From assembly GCA_002928965.1 (NCBI GenBank), contig PERU01000007.1, positions 1 through 64,000 on the forward strand: 64,000 bases of DNA, written 5' to 3'. Source of the stretch: Methylomonas sp. GTDB taxonomy: Bacteria > Pseudomonadota > Gammaproteobacteria > Methylococcales > Methylomonadaceae. Shown here one piece after another: positions 18,797-26,209 of the stretch (positions are counted from its first letter, which is position 1; each line of letters opens with the position of its first letter). The position numbers and the translations under genes were made by a program. The notes under the pieces are model-generated. The model was not told the origin of the DNA. It saw only the letters and a list, made by a program, of their open reading frames with translations, and made no database searches.

Positions 18797-19030
18797 GATT
18801 TTCTCCGAAGTAGCTGGTTATTCCAAATTGGGCATTTCAACCACGAATAACACCAAAGACACAAAGTACTTCAAAGCGTTACCTGCTTTAGGCCGCATCA
18901 GGTCACATTGCCTGTTGGGCGAATGACATTCATGGCGTTAAGCTTGGTAACCGTTTGGTTTGCTTGGTGTACTCGGTGTTCTTTGCGGTTGAACAGTTTT
19001 TGTTAGGTTTGTATTGGTTGATGAGGCCGC
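18797..19030. repeat. Inter-gene spacer with dispersed inverted repeat
   Basis: The spacer contains 'aaccacgaataacaccaaag' (from about 18838) and near its other end 'ggtgttctttgcggttgaac' (to about 18999), which are roughly inverted copies. A related 'gctcggtgttatatgtggtt' lies near 9449. No gene is seen here. Confidence 0.45.
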
Positions 19031-20194
19031 TTATACAAAGCCTTTGAAGTGTTCGGATTTTAGATGGGATTTGGCGTATTCGATACCTACCCGCTGAATG
19101 TCACCAATGTAATTCACTGAATCCAGGGTTTGTACTTTGGCCGGGTCAACATCCTGCAAACCCAAGGTATTCAGTCCATCGCGGGTTACTGCAGGATCGT
19201 AACGTAAATAGGTAAACAGTTTGGGGCCGGTAAAATTGGATTGCATGGGAGGTTGCAGCATGTCGCCAATTTCTCTGTCAATGATGCCGCCGTGTTTACA
19301 GACACCTAATGTGCGACAGGCCATATCCCAGCCACTCGATGCTGCGTTCATTAATGCCGATGGCACATTTTGGGCATAATGCAACACGTTCAAATCATCG
19401 GCGTCAGTGCCTTTTTTCAATAGTTTGGCGGCGCTGCCGGTGCCGACCGAGACGATCAATAACTGGTCTTCGCCAGTTTGCCAGTTTATGTTGTAGGGTG
19501 CTGCAGTGGCCATTTGAAAAGCTAGGTAAGCCGGATTGTTATAGGTGGTGACGCCGCCATCCACGAAAATGAACTGATATTCTTCCGGCGTACCGGCTGC
19601 AAAGGTCACCACTTCGGGCGGGAAAAAAGTCGGTGCAGCGGTGCTGGCCCGCACCAATTGCCACAACGGCAGGAATAGATTGCAATCGCGGCGGCTAAGA
19701 TCGTTATATTTGGCCAACGGGTTGTTCGTTACCGGCCAAGGCGAATCGGTGCTGTGGTTACGCATCACCATCATCAGCAAGCTGCGTAATTTGGGACTGC
19801 CTAACGTAGCATTGCTTTCCAGCAGTTGGTCGTCAAAGGCTTTGCGCAGCAACTTGGCTAAAGGCTCGTCGTTATAACTATAATTCAGCCGCTTAAATAC
19901 CGATGCCTTATCAAACATCTGCTTGCCGCTGTCCAGATAAAACTGTCGAATCTTGTCCATCGACATGCCGCTGGCAATGCAGGCAGCGATAATCGCCCCG
20001 GTGCTGGTGCCGCAGACGAAATCAAAATAATCCGCCAGTACAAAGCTATTGTCCTTGCCTAGCGAGACCCGCAACTGATATTCCAGCTTGGCTAGAATCT
20101 CCACACTCATCAATCCCAAAATTCCGCCGCCGTCGCAGGCGAGAATTTTCTTGGGTCCAGGGGCTTGCATGCGGCTGAGGATGGTTGGGGTCAT
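19031..20194 (-). CDS. Patatin-like phospholipase (soluble)
   Basis: The 387-residue protein is a complete patatin-family hydrolase: glycine-rich loop DGGGILG (21-27), nucleophile Ser64 in GTSTG, and catalytic Asp212 in VDGG. It has no signal peptide or membrane helix. The architecture is that of bacterial CapV-like phospholipases, which degrade membrane phospholipid when activated by a cyclic dinucleotide. However, no CD-NTase gene is present here, so CBASS is not supported. It is the first gene of the minus-strand row that ends at 12768 and is followed by the deoxyribosyltransferase/TIR-like gene. The start ATG 20194 follows a GGAGCC ribosome site. Solitary lipid catabolism or virulence-type functions remain possible. 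Confidence 0.86.
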   Translation of the reverse strand: MTPTILSRMQAPGPKKILACDGGGILGLMSVEILAKLEYQLRVSLGKDNSFVLADYFDFVCGTSTGAIIAACIASGMSMDKIRQFYLDSGKQMFDKASVFKRLNYSYNDEPLAKLLRKAFDDQLLESNATLGSPKLRSLLMMVMRNHSTDSPWPVTNNPLAKYNDLSRRDCNLFLPLWQLVRASTAAPTFFPPEVVTFAAGTPEEYQFIFVDGGVTTYNNPAYLAFQMATAAPYNINWQTGEDQLLIVSVGTGSAAKLLKKGTDADDLNVLHYAQNVPSALMNAASSGWDMACRTLGVCKHGGIIDREIGDMLQPPMQSNFTGPKLFTYLRYDPAVTRDGLNTLGLQDVDPAKVQTLDSVNYIGDIQRVGIEYAKSHLKSEHFKGFV

Positions 20195-20458
20195 GGGCTG
20201 GCTCCTAACTGGGGTCGGTTGTATTCTGAAAAATCCCGGATTTGATTATTAACTCGGCCTTTAAACATCCTATGGTCGTCATTGCCGCAAATACCCGCTT
20301 GGGCACAAGTGCCGGACTCCAGCATTAAAACTGGGCTTCCGCTTTAGCGGGAGTGAGGATAATTAAGGACCGGGTTAATAATGGGTTCCAGGCATCTGGC
20401 TGTTGCAGATTTAACTTTAGTACAACTTGATGCATTTCACAAAATTGATAAAAAAGAC

Positions 20459-20500
20459 CTGGGAGCCTGTCCGAGAATAAAGAGCCTGCTACGGCAGCTA
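20459..20500 (+). repeat. Partial MITE end
   Basis: The end GGGAGCCTGTCCGAGAATAA and the internal 'agcctgctacgg' match the left end of the elements at 22408 and 35366. No right end is found. The rest of 20195-20530 has no gene. Confidence 0.6.
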
Positions 20501-20530
20501 CGGTTTATTTGGGGCGGGGGGTTAACGTTG

Positions 20531-21046
20531 CTAGTCCGCTGGTGATGAATGATGTTGTTCGTGACCTTGCGGTGGTGCCACATTGTCATGATCACTATTC
20601 TGCGCATCGAACCATGCGTGTAGTGCGCTTAATAAGTGTGGATATTCAGTTGAATAATGAATTTGTCCTCCGTTATCCAAGGCTTTATATTCATATTGTA
20701 TATCATCTGTTTTGGCCTTTTTTAACTGCGCCAGCCCAGCCATGTCAGTGCCGTGTAAGTTTTCTGAATCGGAGAAATCGCCTTTGCTTAATCGCTCAAC
20801 TAATTTAATTAAAGGTGCCTGTATTAATTTGATTTCTGTAGTATCGACAACTGACTGTATAATCACATTCTGAACACCACCGTGAACAGTTTTATAATAA
20901 CTTTGTAAGGTTTTATCTAAAGCATATAGTACTGATGTTTGGACGTTTTTAAGGCGATTATCAGGTTATATTGGATTTTTATCGTCTAGGGCTTGTGCTG
21001 AAACGTTAATCAGCAAAAGTCAGATGAGTAAATAATAAATTTTCAT
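20531..21046 (-). pseudogene. Decayed gene for a small secreted protein, two in-frame stops
   Basis: An ATG at 21046 opens a signal-peptide-like sequence (MKIYYLLI, stop, LLLINVSAQA) that stays in one frame down to the stop at 20531, except for TGA at codon 9 and TAA at codon 27. Reading through both gives a 171-residue product. The sequence after the stops is well formed (LDKTLQSYYKTVHGGVQNV ... HGTDMAGLAQLKKAK ... TEYPHLLSALHAWFDAQ), and a frame could restart at GTG 20866. I recall similar small proteins, sometimes mis-annotated as aspartate carbamoyltransferase, but the function is unknown. Two independent nonsense changes make decay more likely than sequencing error. Confidence 0.68.
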
Positions 21047-21206
21047 AATAATACGCCAGGGAATATAAGCTAATTTAAATTGTTATAACTAGCTCTCAGG
21101 CGCAGTAGCTGATCAATATAAAATGCCGGGGCTCATCGAGATAGGATCATCTGAATTCACTGGATGACTAAGCTGCCAATACATCCTTGCATTGGCCTAT
21201 ATCCAT

Positions 21207-21581
21207 TTACTTAACTTCGCCTTCACGCTTGGTTTCCATTTTTAGATTTTGATACTCATGCTGCTCTAACTTGCCATCGTTTCCTGCATCGACTTTATCA
21301 AAGGTCTGCAGCAAGTAAGGAAAGTTTTGTAATTCAGTTTTGGTGACGAAATGATCGCCATTGACATCAGCTTCGGCAAAAGTGGGTAATTTACCCTGAC
21401 CATCTGCCGGTTTTTTAGCAGGACTATTTTGCGAATTTTGATTACTTGAGTTTGCCGTCTCAGCGTACGCAGGAATATTCAACATAGAAAGTCCAATACT
21501 TATCAACGCAGCTATTCGGATCATTTTGGAAAAAAAATAGCTGTTGTGAGTTAATTTTGTTGCGAGTGTCTCTATATTCAT
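21207..21581 (-). CDS. Secreted EF-hand calcium-binding protein
   Basis: A hydrophobic stretch ending in AYA (about residues 20-40) is a probable Sec signal peptide. After a low-complexity S/N/Q linker, two EF-hand-like loops follow: DVNGDHFVTKTE (Asp1, Asn3, Asp5, Glu12) and DAGNDGKLEQHE. The first fits the canonical loop. The pair would bind calcium in the periplasm. The start is uncertain: ATG 21581 gives a long n-region, ATG 21524 gives a more typical signal peptide, and neither has a clear ribosome site. The gene stands alone. The 590 bases upstream (21582-22171) are AT-rich, and I see no gene in them. Confidence 0.75.
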   Translation of the reverse strand: MNIETLATKLTHNSYFFSKMIRIAALISIGLSMLNIPAYAETANSSNQNSQNSPAKKPADGQGKLPTFAEADVNGDHFVTKTELQNFPYLLQTFDKVDAGNDGKLEQHEYQNLKMETKREGEVK

Positions 21582-22171
21582 AATATGTTTAATTTATTTG
21601 GTTAATAGTCAGATTTTTGAAAATACGTTCAAAAAGTATTGTTCACTTGGCTTAAAAGCTTCTAATTATTCATAATTAAAAAACTTTATATTTTAAAAAC
21701 GCTATTCCCTATTGGCGTTAAAGCCTGTTATTCGCCTGGATTATTAATTTACCTGATTAGATGTGTACGGCGCTCATCATTCATGGTTTTAGGATGTCGG
21801 CAATACCTGTCGTGATCACGAATTTTGAATTAACTGATTGGATTTTATAATCAGGCATAATTAATGCCAATATCACTCTAATCTATATTAAACCTATGCG
21901 TCGGTTGGCTAGCGCACACAATCATTTTCTGAATATTTTGTTTTTTTTTAAAATTTCGGTGTCAACGTGCGATGCCGATCGGATCAGATTCTTTAATCGC
22001 TGTAGGGTGTGCAATAGTTAAAGAGGTAAACGAGAGTTTAAAACTGATTTGTAGCAATTATTTATCAACTGCTCAATTAGCCGTTAAGTGGCAGAATTGA
22101 CATCCCACTCTAAATGTCGATCCATTATTTTCAATAAAGCTGACTCAAACCGAGTCATGCGGAGAATTATC

Positions 22172-22411
22172 ATGATCCATCCGGACCAAATCAAACCCGA
22201 TATGCCTGTAGTCTGTTCAAAAGATGGCCAGTTTGCCACCGTTGATCACATGGAAAGCACCAACTATCTCAAGCTGAAGAAAGATGCAGAGGGTCGGCAC
22301 CACTATATTCCACTAACCTGGGTCGTCTCGATTGAGAACGGCAAGGTTAAGGTGGATCGTCCTGGCGATGAAGCCATGCGGGAGTGGTCTACTGTTTCGC
22401 CTACCTTCTAG
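22172..22411 (+). CDS. DUF2171 domain protein
   Basis: The 79-residue soluble protein matches the DUF2171 pattern: an N-terminal 'IKPDMPVVCSKDGQFATVDHME' type strand, a central 'HYIPLTWVVSIENGKV' segment and a C-terminal tail ending in WSTVSPTF. Its function is unknown; these small beta-rich proteins are often linked to stress. The start ATG 22172 has a GGAG site seven bases upstream. The longer frame from 22088 has no such support. The stop codon TAG lies inside the CTAG that flanks the MITE at 22408, so the element is inserted exactly at the gene's end. Confidence 0.75.
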   Translation: MIHPDQIKPDMPVVCSKDGQFATVDHMESTNYLKLKKDAEGRHHYIPLTWVVSIENGKVKVDRPGDEAMREWSTVSPTF

Positions 22412-22573
22412 GAGCCTGTCCGAGAATAGAGAACCTGCTACGGAAAAAACCTGTTGGCCAGATTTCCCGCTCATTTTCGTTAAATAGCACCACTATTCGC
22501 CGCAAATGATCAACAAATGTGACTCAAAATAGCTTTCCCTCGCGACGATTCCTATTCTCGGACAGACTCCTAG
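22408..22573. mobile_element. MITE, copy 1 (about 166 bp, CTAG flanks)
   Basis: Terminal inverted repeats GGAGCCTGTCCGAGAATAG and its near-perfect complement (ending 'ggacagactcc') bound a non-coding core that is nearly identical to the copy at 35366-35529. Both copies are flanked by CTAG, either a 4-bp target duplication or part of the terminal repeat. It has no coding capacity, so it would be moved by a transposase elsewhere in the genome. Confidence 0.88.
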
Positions 22574-22603
22574 GGTACTAATTAGGGTATCTGCGCCTAT
22601 GAT

Positions 22604-22903
22604 TTAATCCGCTGCAGTCGAATGCGTAATAGGTTTATCTGAGAACAAGTAGGTCTGAAGCTTACTTGAGAAGTTAGGGTCCTGCCGCCGAATCCACTCC
22701 AGCAGCATTGCTGCATGCTCTTTCTCTTCGTCCCGATTGTGTTCGAAAATGGCTTTAAGTGCCTTATCCGCACAGGCATTTGCACGTTGGTTGTAATTAT
22801 TGATCGCCTCCAATTCTTCCATCAGCGACACAGTGGCTTGGTGCATATCGCGGTTTTCATTGGATAATTCTTCTGTAGGGCCCTGATGACCGGCATTGGA
22901 CAT
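22604..22903 (-). CDS. Encapsulated-ferritin-like (EncFtn) protein, orphan
   Basis: The 99-residue helical protein closely resembles the EncFtn domain of Rhodospirillum rubrum. The ferroxidase ligands are present: Glu30 (in MEELEA), Glu60 and His63 (in DEEKEHAAM). The tryptophan near the metal site of the R. rubrum protein is Asn36 here. EncFtn oxidises Fe(II) and normally sits inside an encapsulin shell. Here the C terminus (ITHSTAAD) has no visible encapsulin-targeting peptide, and no shell gene is adjacent. The MITE occupies the DNA just downstream. The product may act free in the cytosol or serve a shell encoded elsewhere. A GGAG ribosome site precedes the ATG. The gap 22904-23342 holds no gene and must contain divergent promoters. 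Confidence 0.83.
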   Translation of the reverse strand: MSNAGHQGPTEELSNENRDMHQATVSLMEELEAINNYNQRANACADKALKAIFEHNRDEEKEHAAMLLEWIRRQDPNFSSKLQTYLFSDKPITHSTAAD

Positions 22904-23342
22904 GGTTGTCTCCTGTTTGCGGTGCGTGTGATAGCCAAAATGGCTGGGCTAAGTTGTCATAAACTCGCCAGAATTAAGGTTGATTTGTTGTTGCATAGCG
23001 CCTAAATCCTGGCGGATCTGCAATGCCACAATGGCATCAGCCGCGACGGAATAGGCTCAATCGTGGCTGAAGCGACTCTTAGTGGTTTATAAGCCCTGCT
23101 GATGCAGATAGTCTGTACGATTAATCACATAGCATTTTGTGGTGTGCAGTTTTTGCTTTAACAAGCTAAGGTTTAAATTGGATTGTCGTGTGTGATCGCT
23201 TGGGGGCATGCGGTTATCTCCTAAAACCGCATTCAGCAGTGCCGCCTTGTTATGACAGTCTCGGACGGGATAGATTAATCAGCACTTCCCTAAATGCCTG
23301 TTGTATTACAATGCCGATCAAATTTTTCTTATAAACAATTCC

Positions 23343-24026
23343 ATGAAATTACTGGCAGTAGACACTTCCACCGAAGCCTGTTCGGCGGCATTATTCATCG
23401 ACGGTGACATTCGGGAAACGTTTGCATTGGCACCTCGTGAGCATACCAAACTGATTTTGCCGATGATCGACAAGTTGCTAATCGATGCCGGTCTGCTGCC
23501 GCAACAGTTGGATGCAGTGGCCTTAAGTCGTGGTCCTGGTTCATTTACCGGTGTGCGTATTGCGACTGGTGTTGCTCATGGCATTGCGTTTGGTGCGGAC
23601 ATTCCGGTGGTATTGGTGTCCACGTTGGCCGCTATCGCTCAGGATGTGCTCAATAGGCATCAAGTGGATTTGACCTTTACCGCCATGGATGCGCGGATGG
23701 ATGAGCTATTTTGGGGGGTGTATCAGCCCAATGCCTTAGGTTTGGCTGAGTTGATCGGCGAGGAGGCGGTGACGCCGGCTGATAAGGTGGACTACCCTGA
23801 TAGGGAAGGTGTCGGTGTGGGATCTGGCTGGAGCGTGCATGGCAATGCCTTATCTTCTCGCTTGGGTGACCGGGTAAAGTATGTGATTAATGATGTTTGG
23901 CCGCACGCTGCCTGTGTCGCCCAGTTGGGTGCGTATGACTGTGCCAATGGTTTGGCGGTTCCTGTCGAGCAAGCGATGCCGGTTTATCTGCGGGATAAAG
24001 TCGCTAAAAAGCAGTCGGAAAGATAA
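23343..24026 (+). CDS. tsaB: tRNA threonylcarbamoyladenosine biosynthesis protein TsaB
   Basis: The N-terminal ASKHA-fold signatures MKLLAVDTSTEACSAAL and LSRGPGSFTGVRIATG identify TsaB. It is the partner that joins TsaD and TsaE in making t6A37 of ANN-decoding tRNAs. The 227-residue length is typical. I placed the start at ATG 23343 because the longer frame adds a non-conserved 14-residue extension. A YciO/TsaC-related gene follows 36 bases downstream, giving two t6A-related families side by side. Confidence 0.94.
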   Translation: MKLLAVDTSTEACSAALFIDGDIRETFALAPREHTKLILPMIDKLLIDAGLLPQQLDAVALSRGPGSFTGVRIATGVAHGIAFGADIPVVLVSTLAAIAQDVLNRHQVDLTFTAMDARMDELFWGVYQPNALGLAELIGEEAVTPADKVDYPDREGVGVGSGWSVHGNALSSRLGDRVKYVINDVWPHAACVAQLGAYDCANGLAVPVEQAMPVYLRDKVAKKQSER

Positions 24027-24062
24027 GGTACAATACTTTTATTTAAGTTGTACCTCTTAATA

Positions 24063-24686
24063 ATGGCCGATTTCCTGGAAATTCATTCGCAAAACCCTCA
24101 GCCACGTCTGATTCAACAGGCTGTCAGCATAATCCGTAGCGGTGGCGTGATCGTTTATCCCACCGATGCCTCTTATGCGCTGGGTGCCCAAATCGGCGAC
24201 AAGCAGGCCATGGATACCATCAGGCGCATCCGCCGATTGGATGACAATCATAATTTTACCTTGCTATGCAATGACTTATCGCAAGTGTCCACCTTTACCA
24301 AAATGGGAAACGACGCGCACCGCTTGATTAAAACCTTGACCCCAGGACCTTTCACCTTTTTGCTGGATGCCACTCGCGAAGTACCTCGCCGTTTACAGCA
24401 TCCCAAAAAGAAAACCATCGGTGTCCGAATCACCGATAATCGCATTGCCCGCGCTTTGCTGGAAGCCTTGGGAGAACCTTTGCTGACCACCACCATGATT
24501 TTGCCCGGCCAGGATGAGGCTATGTCCGATCCATTTGAGATTCGCCAAAAGCTGGATCGTGAACTGGATTTGATTATCGATGGCGGCATCATCGATTACC
24601 AACCTACCACTGTGATTGCCTGTATGGATAATATGATCGAGATCGTCCGCCAAGGTATTGGGGTCGCTGCCATGTTGGAGAATTGA
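24063..24686 (+). CDS. YciO/TsaC/Sua5 family protein
   Basis: The 207-residue protein has the YrdC-like fold signatures: GGVIVYPTDASYALGAQI, IRRIRR, LTPGPFTFLLDAT, KKKTIGVRI and TTTMILPGQ. TsaC makes threonylcarbamoyl-AMP for t6A. The 'NFTLLC' region and overall length suggest the YciO branch, whose activity is less certain. The start ATG 24063 is preferred over an upstream in-frame codon at 24048. It lies between tsaB and a site-2 protease gene (two-base gap), so these are probably one operon. Confidence 0.85.
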   Translation: MADFLEIHSQNPQPRLIQQAVSIIRSGGVIVYPTDASYALGAQIGDKQAMDTIRRIRRLDDNHNFTLLCNDLSQVSTFTKMGNDAHRLIKTLTPGPFTFLLDATREVPRRLQHPKKKTIGVRITDNRIARALLEALGEPLLTTTMILPGQDEAMSDPFEIRQKLDRELDLIIDGGIIDYQPTTVIACMDNMIEIVRQGIGVAAMLEN

Positions 24687-24688
24687 AC

Positions 24689-25342
24689 ATGATGGATGAA
24701 TTGACGCTGATACAGCGTATCGTGGTATGGATTTTGCCAGTGGTGTTTGCGATAACGGTATATGAAGTGGCGCATGGCTGGATGGCCAAGCGATACGGTG
24801 ATAAAACCGCTGATCAACTGGGTAGATTGACATTAAACCCCCTGAAACACATCGATCCGGTCGGCACCATTATCATTCCGGGCTTGCTGCTGATTACCTT
24901 TACGGGTTTTATTTTTGGTTGGGCCAAGCCCGTGCCGGTTGATGCGCGTAATTTCAAAAATCCTAAAAAAGCCATGATGATGGTGGCCTTGGCTGGGCCA
25001 GTGTCAAATCTGTTGATGGCTGTCGGTTGGGCTTTGCTGGCGCGAGTAGGCGTGACCATTGAGCTGGAGTTTATTTCGATGCCTTTGATATACAGTGGTG
25101 TAGCCGGCATCACTATTAATCTGGTGTTGGCATTGATTAACCTATTGCCGATTCCACCGTTGGACGGCAGTCGAATTTTGTCCGGTGTATTGCCCGATTA
25201 CTGGGCGTGGCGATTTAATCAGCTGGAGCGTTGGGGGTTTTTGATTTTATTGGTATTACTGGCCACTAATGCATTGGGTGCTATCCTGGGCTACCCCCTG
25301 TATTATGCCCAGCAGCTGTTTTTCAGTCTCGCCGGCTTGTAA
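24689..25342 (+). CDS. Site-2 protease family (M50) membrane protein with altered HExxH
   Basis: The polytopic protein of 217 residues belongs to the small M50 group. The zinc-binding helix reads VYEVAHGW, so the first His of HExxH is Tyr25, while Glu26 and His29 remain. The second metal motif is present as PIPPLDGSRIL. Membrane segments fall at about 11-30, 52-72, 95-115, 130-150 and 178-205. Site-2 proteases cut transmembrane segments. The loss of one zinc ligand suggests altered or lost protease activity unless it is a sequence error (TAT for CAT). ATG 24689 follows GGAG. The order before scpA is common in proteobacteria. Confidence 0.85.
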   Translation: MMDELTLIQRIVVWILPVVFAITVYEVAHGWMAKRYGDKTADQLGRLTLNPLKHIDPVGTIIIPGLLLITFTGFIFGWAKPVPVDARNFKNPKKAMMMVALAGPVSNLLMAVGWALLARVGVTIELEFISMPLIYSGVAGITINLVLALINLLPIPPLDGSRILSGVLPDYWAWRFNQLERWGFLILLVLLATNALGAILGYPLYYAQQLFFSLAGL

Positions 25343-25387
25343 CGGTATATGGCCGCTGTGGACGTTTTTGAATAACGCCTGATTGGC

Positions 25388-26209
25388 ATGATTAGCAGCG
25401 AAATCGAAGTCGAGGCAATAGCTCCGCGTCTGGCGTTGGTTCAGGGGCAACCCTATCCGGATTTACCAGAAGATTTATACATCCCGCCGAATGCGCTGGA
25501 AGTATTTCTGGATGCCTTTGAGGGACCGCTGGATTTGCTGCTATATTTGATCCGCCGGCAAAACCTGGATATTTTGAATATCCCGATTGCGCAGATTACC
25601 CGACAATATATTGCTTACATCGATATGATGGATCATCTGCGGCTGGAACTGGCAGCAGAATATCTGGTGATGGCGGCGCTGTTGGCGGAAATCAAATCCA
25701 GAATGTTGCTGCCACGGCAGCCGGAAAGCGAAGAGGAAGAAGAGGATCCTCGGGCATTTTTGATTCGTAAACTGCAGGAATACGAAGCCATCAAAAAAGT
25801 GGCAGAAGAACTCGATCAAATGCCGCGTAACGAACGAGATACCTTCGACGCCTCAGTCGATACCTCTACAGTCAGTGTCAATCAAATCCCGCCGGATGTA
25901 GAACTTAAAGAATTATTGTTGGCATTTCAGGATGTTCTGAAGCGTGTCGAGCAACTTACACATCACCAAATAACCAAAGAGCCCTTATCAGTCCGTGAAC
26001 GAATGGCAGCCATTTTGGAAAAACTTAACGGAGCAGATCAACTCCCTTTCGCAGCGTGTTTTACCCGAAGTGAAGGAAAAAACGGGGTGGTTGTCGCGTT
26101 TCTTGCCATCCTTGAACTCTCCAAGGAGCGAATCATCGACATCTACCAGTCCGATCCCTACGCCGGAATTCATGTCAGAGTTCGCAGCAACCGCAGTACC
26201 GGCGATTGA
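25388..26209 (+). CDS. scpA: Segregation and condensation protein A
   Basis: This is the kleisin subunit of the Smc-ScpAB condensin. The N-terminal FEGPLDLLLYLIRRQNLDILNIPIAQIT and the AAEYLVMAALLAEIKSRMLLP helix are diagnostic. A C-terminal winged-helix region closes the ring on the SMC head. Its end shares bases with the long scpB frame. Condensins of this type act on the chromosome origin region, often with ParB. No smc gene is in the window. Confidence 0.94.
   Translation: MISSEIEVEAIAPRLALVQGQPYPDLPEDLYIPPNALEVFLDAFEGPLDLLLYLIRRQNLDILNIPIAQITRQYIAYIDMMDHLRLELAAEYLVMAALLAEIKSRMLLPRQPESEEEEEDPRAFLIRKLQEYEAIKKVAEELDQMPRNERDTFDASVDTSTVSVNQIPPDVELKELLLAFQDVLKRVEQLTHHQITKEPLSVRERMAAILEKLNGADQLPFAACFTRSEGKNGVVVAFLAILELSKERIIDIYQSDPYAGIHVRVRSNRSTGD

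Noticed and set aside
19031-20194. CBASS system built on the patatin gene
   Set aside because: No CD-NTase, Cap2 or Cap3 gene is in the row. The DTase/TIR-like protein is not a nucleotidyltransferase.
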